From CAIXPS01 sp034430115 (GTDB taxonomy: Bacteria; Chloroflexota; Anaerolineae; J036; Brachytrichaceae), in NCBI GenBank assembly GCA_034430115.1, contig DAOUFG010000054.1:1-63605 (forward strand): 63,605 nucleotides of DNA. The letters run 5' to 3'. A program made the position numbers and the translations under genes. The notes beneath the pieces were generated by a model that worked only from the letters and a program-made list of their open reading frames with translations, was not told the origin of the DNA and did no database searches. Below are positions 59,165-63,605 of the stretch, one piece after another (within the stretch, counting starts at the first letter, position 1; each line of letters begins with the position of its first letter).

Positions 59165-60622
59165 CTACTGCTTGGGGCCACCGCGCGCGTCCCAGGCGGC
59201 CTTATTGGCATCGTCGATCTTCTTTACCAAGTCAGCCGGAGTTGTTTCCTTGGTGATGAATTGCTGCAAACCGACCTTCAGCACCTTCGCAGGCTCGTCA
59301 AGGATTTGAGCCTTGCTGTCGGTGAAGGGCGACTTGTCGGCGAGGGCCTTCAGCAAGCCCACCATCACGGAGCCGACCTTGTCGGGATCCGAAGAGACCT
59401 TAACGGCTGGCAGGTCGTTGGCGGTCTTGGCAAACACCGTCATCTCATCGGGCGAGGTGAGGAACTTCAAGAAGTCAATCGCTTCCTGCTGGTGCTTGCT
59501 GCTCTTCGTCACCATCGCGTCGATCAACGGCGAGGCGCTGACGTCCAACTTACTGTACTTGGAGCCTTGCAGCGGCGGAATGGCGAAGGACAGGATGTTG
59601 TCTGGGCTCATGCCCTGCGAGATGAGGAAGCCGAGCGTGTAGGTGCCGCCGATATCGAACGCGGCCTTGCCCTGCGAGAAGGCGACGTCGGCCGGGTCGA
59701 TGTTGGTCTGCAGAATGTCGGCTGTCCACAGGTCGTTCGCGGCGATGTCGTTGATCCAGTTCAACACCTTCAGCGAGCAATCATTGCCAAACGAGTCGGT
59801 GCCGTTGTAGATCTTGTCATAGGTCTCGGTGCCGCAACTGGCGATCAGCAGTGGGTTGTACAGCCAGAAGTGCAGCACGTCGGGGTTCTGGACGCCGGTG
59901 ACGAGAGCCGCTTTCTGGGTCTTTTCCTTGACGGCCTTCATCATGTCCATCCACTCTTCAGCGGTGGTGGGGGCCTTCTCAGGATCCAAGCCGGCGGCCT
60001 TTAGCATTTCCTTGTTGGCGAATACGAAGTAGGCCTGACCAGCGACGTAGGGCACGCTGAACGATTGACCCACATTGATGTTCTTGTGAGTGCACTTCGG
60101 GTCCTTCTGGCACTGATCGTATTGGTCCTGCGGATATACGGAAACTTTGTCGTAGGTGCCGGCCAGGAAGTTGGCCTGCCAGTCTTTATCGACAACGCTG
60201 GTCAATTCAACGAGTTGATCGGTGGCAGCCAGGTCCCATTGGCCGTTGGACCAGTAGGAAAGAATGTCGGGCAGGTCGCCGGATTGGGCGGCTGTCGTGA
60301 TCTTGGTGCGATACACTTCGTCGGGGTTGTAGGCACTGACTGTTACTTTGACGCCCGTCTTGGCTTCATAATCCTTGGCAATTTGCTGCAAGGCGGGAAC
60401 GTGTGCCAACTTCCACGTCCACATGGTCAGTTCAACACCATTGGAAGAGGGCTGAGCGGGCTCCGGGGTTGCTGCCGGCGCGGTAGCAGCCTGAGCTTCA
60501 GATTGAGAGGCAGTTGTGGCCTGGGGAGCTTGCGTGGCGTTTGTTCCGCAGGCTGCAACAGTCAGCGAAACGATCGCAATAGTGGCAAGCCGACCGAGCG
60601 TAGTACGTCTTGGTGCGGTCAT
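59165..60622 (-). CDS. Sugar-binding lipoprotein of an ABC importer
   Basis: The 485-residue lipoprotein (lipobox VAAC, Cys25, then an Ala/Thr/Pro spacer) belongs to family 1 extracellular solute-binding proteins: VELTMWTWKLAHVPALQQIA, YEAKTGVKVTV, GDLPDILSYWSNGQW, QGKAAFDIGGTYTLG. Two cysteine pairs (QCQKDPKC; SCGTE...NDCS) may form disulfides outside the cell. It catches a sugar and delivers it to the two permeases behind it. AGGAGTTAGGAG precedes the ATG. A consensus promoter and likely operators lie upstream. Confidence 0.93.
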   Translation of the reverse strand: MTAPRRTTLGRLATIAIVSLTVAACGTNATQAPQATTASQSEAQAATAPAATPEPAQPSSNGVELTMWTWKLAHVPALQQIAKDYEAKTGVKVTVSAYNPDEVYRTKITTAAQSGDLPDILSYWSNGQWDLAATDQLVELTSVVDKDWQANFLAGTYDKVSVYPQDQYDQCQKDPKCTHKNINVGQSFSVPYVAGQAYFVFANKEMLKAAGLDPEKAPTTAEEWMDMMKAVKEKTQKAALVTGVQNPDVLHFWLYNPLLIASCGTETYDKIYNGTDSFGNDCSLKVLNWINDIAANDLWTADILQTNIDPADVAFSQGKAAFDIGGTYTLGFLISQGMSPDNILSFAIPPLQGSKYSKLDVSASPLIDAMVTKSSKHQQEAIDFLKFLTSPDEMTVFAKTANDLPAVKVSSDPDKVGSVMVGLLKALADKSPFTDSKAQILDEPAKVLKVGLQQFITKETTPADLVKKIDDANKAAWDARGGPKQ

Positions 60623-60751
60623 CTTGAATCTCCTAACTCCTCTTGGGAACAGCAGATAGGTTTGGGCGAGCTGTTCTATGCGAGTGAACTCATTTGTCGC
60701 CGGCGATAGGTGCTTGTCTTGCGCGCAAAGAAAGACCTAGCCGTGTAGAAA

Positions 60752-60779
60752 ATTATAGAGCCCTGGACTTGTATGTCAA
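60752..60779 (-). promoter_or_regulatory. Consensus sigma-70-type promoter of the sugar importer operon
   Basis: On the minus strand TTGACA (complement of 60774-60779) and TATAAT (complement of 60752-60757) are 16 bp apart. This is the best -35/-10 match in the window. An ACTTGTATGTCA operator-like word overlaps its -35 and spacer. Confidence 0.8.
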
Positions 60780-60857
60780 TAGGTCTGAAACAAATTGGCG
60801 TTTAGTCCTTGTTTTAATTGAATTTGGCGGACGAATATCCTATACTTGTATGTGACA
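60767..60857. promoter_or_regulatory. Paired ACTTGTATGT operator-like words
   Basis: ACTTGTATGTCA (60767-60778) overlaps the importer promoter. ACTTGTATGTGACA (60844-60857) overlaps a TATACT box (60841-60846) before the regulator gene. The word resembles AraR-type operators (ACTTGTACGT-like). The GntR/LacI-type regulator probably binds both and represses the importer and itself. Confidence 0.6.
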
Positions 60858-60863
60858 TTTGGT

Positions 60864-62090
60864 ATGAATGATGACCTTGATCCCAAACTGGAGTTTTTGC
60901 CAGGGCGCAAGCTCCACAAAGATGTTGAACTGAGGATTCGCCAATACATCGACAGCAATCGGCTTGCGAAGGGGGCGCGCTTACCAACCGAAGCCGAGTT
61001 TTGCCGCTTGTTCAACGTGAGCCGCAGCACGGTGCGTCATGCGCTCGATTTATTGGAAATGGCTGGTGTGGTTACGCGCGTGCAAGGCAGCGGCACTTTC
61101 TTAAGCCGGACCGACCCGTCCCAAAACGCAAAGGAGATCGTTAAACCGGTTCCCATACGTGCGGCGAATAACACGATTGGCGTGGTGCTCTCCTACTCTA
61201 GTGAGGTCGATATCATGCAAACGGCCATCCTGCGTGGCATCGAGCATGCCGTCAAGTCGCGCGGGTATAACCTGTTATTCGGGCGCACCGATGATTGGGA
61301 CGAAGCGGGTGAGTTGCGGGCGATTGACAACCTGTATCGCATCGGCGTGATGGGCTTTGTGATCCTCACAATCTCCAACCAGACAAGTACAGCCGGCGTG
61401 CGCATGCTGGTGGAGAATAAGGTGCCGGTGGTGCTGGTGGACCGTTATCTGAGCGACTTGGATACCAGTTACGTGGTTGCAGATAACTACGCCGGCAGTT
61501 ACACAGCCACGGAGCATTTCATCTTGATGGGCTATCGCCAGCCGTTGTTCGTCATCGATTCCGAGAAGGGTGAAATTAGTGAGCAACTGCTCACAACCTC
61601 CATTCGAGATCGCTATGCCGGCTTCTCACAGGCATTGCGCGATTACGGCCTGACGGCGTATGCTCGCCCGCCCTTGATTGCGGACAAAACTGATCAAGAT
61701 TCCATTCGCCGGTTATTAATGACCCCGCATGTGGATAAGGATCGTCCGCTGGCATTGGTGGCCGTGCACGATTATCTGGCGGCAGGCATGGTCAACACTG
61801 CCGCGCAGATGGGGCTGCACCCACCGGCGGATTTTGCCATCATCGGGTTCGACGATTTGCCCTTTGCCAGCAGCCTATCGGTGCCGCTGACCACGATCAT
61901 TCAGCCGCGCTACGACATCGGGTTCCGTGCCGGGCACATGCTGGCGGATAAGATCGCCGGCGATACGATCCGCAATGAAAAGGTGTCGCTGTTGGTGTCA
62001 CTCGTCGTGCGTGAGTCGTGCGGGGCGCGGCGTCAAGTGCGCCGCCTGTTCGAGAATGCCAACCTAGGCCCAGGACACTTCGCGCCGTAA
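60864..62090 (+). CDS. GntR-LacI chimeric transcriptional regulator (AraR type)
   Basis: The 408-residue protein joins a GntR winged helix (LPTEAEFCRLFNVSRSTVRH, then LLEMAGVVTRVQGSGTFLS) to a LacI-type periplasmic-binding domain (NNTIGVVLSYSSEVDI, PVVLVDRYLSDLDTSYVVAD, IGFDDLPFASSLSVPLTTII). This is the AraR build: a sugar bound to the C-terminal domain releases DNA. It is divergent from the sugar importer, its likely target. ATG 60864 is chosen; a TTG at 60846 is in frame but overlaps the operator. Confidence 0.92.
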   Translation: MNDDLDPKLEFLPGRKLHKDVELRIRQYIDSNRLAKGARLPTEAEFCRLFNVSRSTVRHALDLLEMAGVVTRVQGSGTFLSRTDPSQNAKEIVKPVPIRAANNTIGVVLSYSSEVDIMQTAILRGIEHAVKSRGYNLLFGRTDDWDEAGELRAIDNLYRIGVMGFVILTISNQTSTAGVRMLVENKVPVVLVDRYLSDLDTSYVVADNYAGSYTATEHFILMGYRQPLFVIDSEKGEISEQLLTTSIRDRYAGFSQALRDYGLTAYARPPLIADKTDQDSIRRLLMTPHVDKDRPLALVAVHDYLAAGMVNTAAQMGLHPPADFAIIGFDDLPFASSLSVPLTTIIQPRYDIGFRAGHMLADKIAGDTIRNEKVSLLVSLVVRESCGARRQVRRLFENANLGPGHFAP

Positions 62091-62120
62091 AAGAGAGGCC
62101 AACCCAGGCTGGCCTCTCTT
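62091..62120. terminator. Bidirectional terminator
   Basis: AAGAGAGGCCA (62091-62101) and TGGCCTCTCTT (62110-62120) form a perfect 11-bp stem with an 8-nt loop between convergent genes. Confidence 0.85.
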
Positions 62121-62140
62121 CCTATTCGTTGCCTGTGCTA

Positions 62141-63605
62141 TTAATGGCGATACATCAGCGGGAAGTAATAGGGCCGCCATACCGGCAGCGTTTGCTGCGT
62201 ACCGGTCATAGGGATCGCCCCACTGCGCGCCGCATCGAAGTGGAAACCGCCCCATGCGATGGCTGTGGAATGCGCTGTGCCGGCGGTCTCCCAGACGAAC
62301 ATCAGCCCGTTGTAGGCCCCTACTGCGACATCCACCAGGCCGTCATTATCCAGGTCGCCAATGGCCGGCGTGCTCACGACCCAATCACCGGTCTGCTTCG
62401 GCCAACCGGAGACAGGCGTGCCGTCGTGCTTTAGAGCGACAATCGCGCCACTGTGATTTCCAACGATGATCTCCGGGTAGCCATCGCTATCGATGTCTGC
62501 GGCCACAGGCGAGGCGTAGGTGGTTGCGCCGGTGTTATAGGGCCAGCCGCTGACGGGTGTGCCATCGTTGCGCAACGCAAACACCTTGCCCGCGAGGGTG
62601 CTGACCACCACTTCATATTGGCCATCGCCGTCGATGTCTGTGACCAGTGGCGACCCTACTACGGCCTGGCCCAGGCGCACCGGGAAGCCTGGCAGAGAGA
62701 GGCCGTCGCCGCGCCAGGCGTAGAGATTGCCGTCACCCGATGCGACTACGACATCGCGATAACCATCTTGGTTCAGGTCCACCAAGACGGGCGAGCCATA
62801 GACCCAATCGCCCGTCTGGTGTGGCCATAGCACGGAGAGAGGTGTGCCATCCGCATGCCAGGTGTACACACGCCCACTGGTGGATCCGGCGACAATCTCC
62901 GGCACACCATCGCCGTCCAGGTCGCCTACCGCCGGAGAAGACGCGATGATTGTGTTGCTCGTCTCGCTCACGACGCCGCCGGTCGAGATCGGCCAGCCGG
63001 GGTAAAGTGTGCCATCGGGCTTGTAGATGTAAATCTTGCCGTCTCCAGCCTGTAATATGATCTCCAGCCCTGGGGTTGCATCCAATTGCGCGAGTGCGGG
63101 CGTCGATTTGATCGTATTAGCCACGCTGATTGGGAAACTGGTCAGGAGCGTGCCATCGTCGGCGTGCCAGGCATAGAGCTTGCCGTCGCCGGAGCCGATG
63201 ACGATCTCTGTGCGCCCATCTACATCGATGTCCCCCGCCGCCGGCGAACTGCGCAGTAGCGAGCCGATTTCCTGGCTCCAGCGCGAGGATCCATCTGCGT
63301 TCCAGGCGGTTACGTGGCCGTCTTGCGAGGCCCCCACCAGCAACGTGGTTGTGTCATTCAGCGTTACCATCAGCGCTGATGCGAAGATGCTGCCCGGCAT
63401 CGTCTGTGGCCAGCCTGAACTGGTCGTCATGTGCGCTGGTTGTGCTGGAGAGACGGCATTGTCGGCCAGGCGGAGCGTGGCGCTATAAGAAGCCCATAGC
63501 TCGGGTGCAATTGGGAAGCGGAACCAGTCTGTGTTCAGGGCGCCTGCACTGGTGATGTAGGTGCTATAACGTGGGTAAGCCTTCCAGATGGGATGTGTCT
63601 CCAGC
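62141..63605 (-). CDS. Exported FG-GAP/VCBS-type beta-propeller protein (5' truncated)
   Basis: The frame is open to the right edge, so the start is outside. At least seven repeats of about 55 residues with GDLDNDGLVDVAVGAYNG, DIDSDGYPEIIVGNHSG and similar D-x-D-x-D-G calcium loops form a beta propeller (FG-GAP/VCBS type). Repeated (V)SGWP and KVFALRNDG strands are also seen. Upstream residues include LETHPIWKAYPRYSTY, part of another domain. The protein ends in a WRPYYFPLMYRH tail like the C-terminal tails of exported Chloroflexota proteins. Likely extracellular or wall-bound; the binding partner is unknown. Confidence 0.85.
   Translation of the reverse strand, partial: LETHPIWKAYPRYSTYITSAGALNTDWFRFPIAPELWASYSATLRLADNAVSPAQPAHMTTSSGWPQTMPGSIFASALMVTLNDTTTLLVGASQDGHVTAWNADGSSRWSQEIGSLLRSSPAAGDIDVDGRTEIVIGSGDGKLYAWHADDGTLLTSFPISVANTIKSTPALAQLDATPGLEIILQAGDGKIYIYKPDGTLYPGWPISTGGVVSETSNTIIASSPAVGDLDGDGVPEIVAGSTSGRVYTWHADGTPLSVLWPHQTGDWVYGSPVLVDLNQDGYRDVVVASGDGNLYAWRGDGLSLPGFPVRLGQAVVGSPLVTDIDGDGQYEVVVSTLAGKVFALRNDGTPVSGWPYNTGATTYASPVAADIDSDGYPEIIVGNHSGAIVALKHDGTPVSGWPKQTGDWVVSTPAIGDLDNDGLVDVAVGAYNGLMFVWETAGTAHSTAIAWGGFHFDAARSGAIPMTGTQQTLPVWRPYYFPLMYRH

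Noticed and set aside
1..63605. tRNA or rRNA genes and a replication origin
   Set aside because: No cloverleaf with TTCGA(A/T)TC arm, no rRNA core sequence, and no DnaA-box cluster was found by eye on either strand.

Overview
The window reads as a chromosomal piece of a GC-rich, non-photosynthetic member of the Chloroflexota (Anaerolineae-like), probably from a metagenome-assembled genome. This is inferred from several signs. Secreted proteins carry long Thr/Pro linkers (TPTxTPT). One exported protein ends in a YYFPLMYR-type tail. An XPB-helicase operon is present. Strongly translated genes mix Shine-Dalgarno (SD) starts with apparently leaderless starts, and AT-rich satellite-like repeats are scattered between genes. 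I see no rRNA, tRNA, CRISPR array or replication origin.

Layout. 0-3 kb: the end of a Thr/Pro-rich exported protein, a related lipoprotein and a Gfo/Idh/MocA oxidoreductase. 3-5.6 kb: a ribbon-helix-helix regulator with its operator, a kinase remnant, and a TetR/iron-sulfur-flavoprotein pair. 5.6-8.1 kb: a DUF1015 protein and adenosine deaminase. 8.2-15.1 kb: a tight three-gene operon of XPB helicase, SWIM-finger protein and helicase-associated protein. 15.7-30.5 kb: mainly metabolic genes (homodimeric pyruvate dehydrogenase-like E1, isoprenylcysteine methyltransferase-like protein, methylmalonyl-CoA mutase large subunit, AmrS radical SAM enzyme, pyrophosphatase-like protein, UDP-glucuronate decarboxylase, a ChlD-type chelatase gene, a redoxin, a GH2 glycosidase). 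30.7-34.8 kb: an enolase-superfamily dehydratase, tyrS and an IS element inserted right behind tyrS. 35-47.5 kb: an envelope-response cluster with a phosphodiester glycosidase, an ABC exporter (permease plus two ATPases), a lipoprotein, two OmpR/HisK two-component systems, two paralogous acidic exported proteins and undecaprenyl-diphosphate phosphatase. 47.8-55.8 kb: GH38 alpha-mannosidase, mutL, recJ, a small membrane protein and fmt. 56-62.1 kb: a degenerate secreted nuclease-like protein and a sugar ABC importer with its divergent GntR/LacI-type regulator. 62.1 kb to the end: a truncated FG-GAP beta-propeller protein.

The most striking observations are these. (1) The chelatase gene is split between its AAA+ and VWA parts by a -1 shift. 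The junction has an A_AAA_AAA heptamer, an upstream SD-like GGAG and a GC-rich stem 5 nt downstream, which is the layout of programmed frameshifting. (2) mutL is interrupted by the same satellite-like repeats that lie between genes. One block lies in the linker in frame, and the other lies in the ATPase/transducer junction where the reading frame breaks with an ATGCCTAA start/stop overlap. (3) The 35-47.5 kb cluster carries repeated GTGAAG/GTTGAA boxes at 11-bp spacing before three genes, suggesting a shared response-regulator regulon. (4) At least five genes have a TANNNT box ending 7-8 nt before the start codon and no SD, as in leaderless transcription.

Functionally the window combines carbohydrate use (GH2, GH38, enolase-superfamily dehydratase, Gfo/Idh, sugar ABC importer with regulator), envelope maintenance (UppP, ABC exporter, two-component systems), DNA repair (XPB group, MutL, RecJ) and B12-linked metabolism (methylmalonyl-CoA mutase, ChlD-like chelatase). 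Partners of several complexes (E2/E3, mutase small subunit, chelatase large subunit, AmrA/AmrB) are not in the window.
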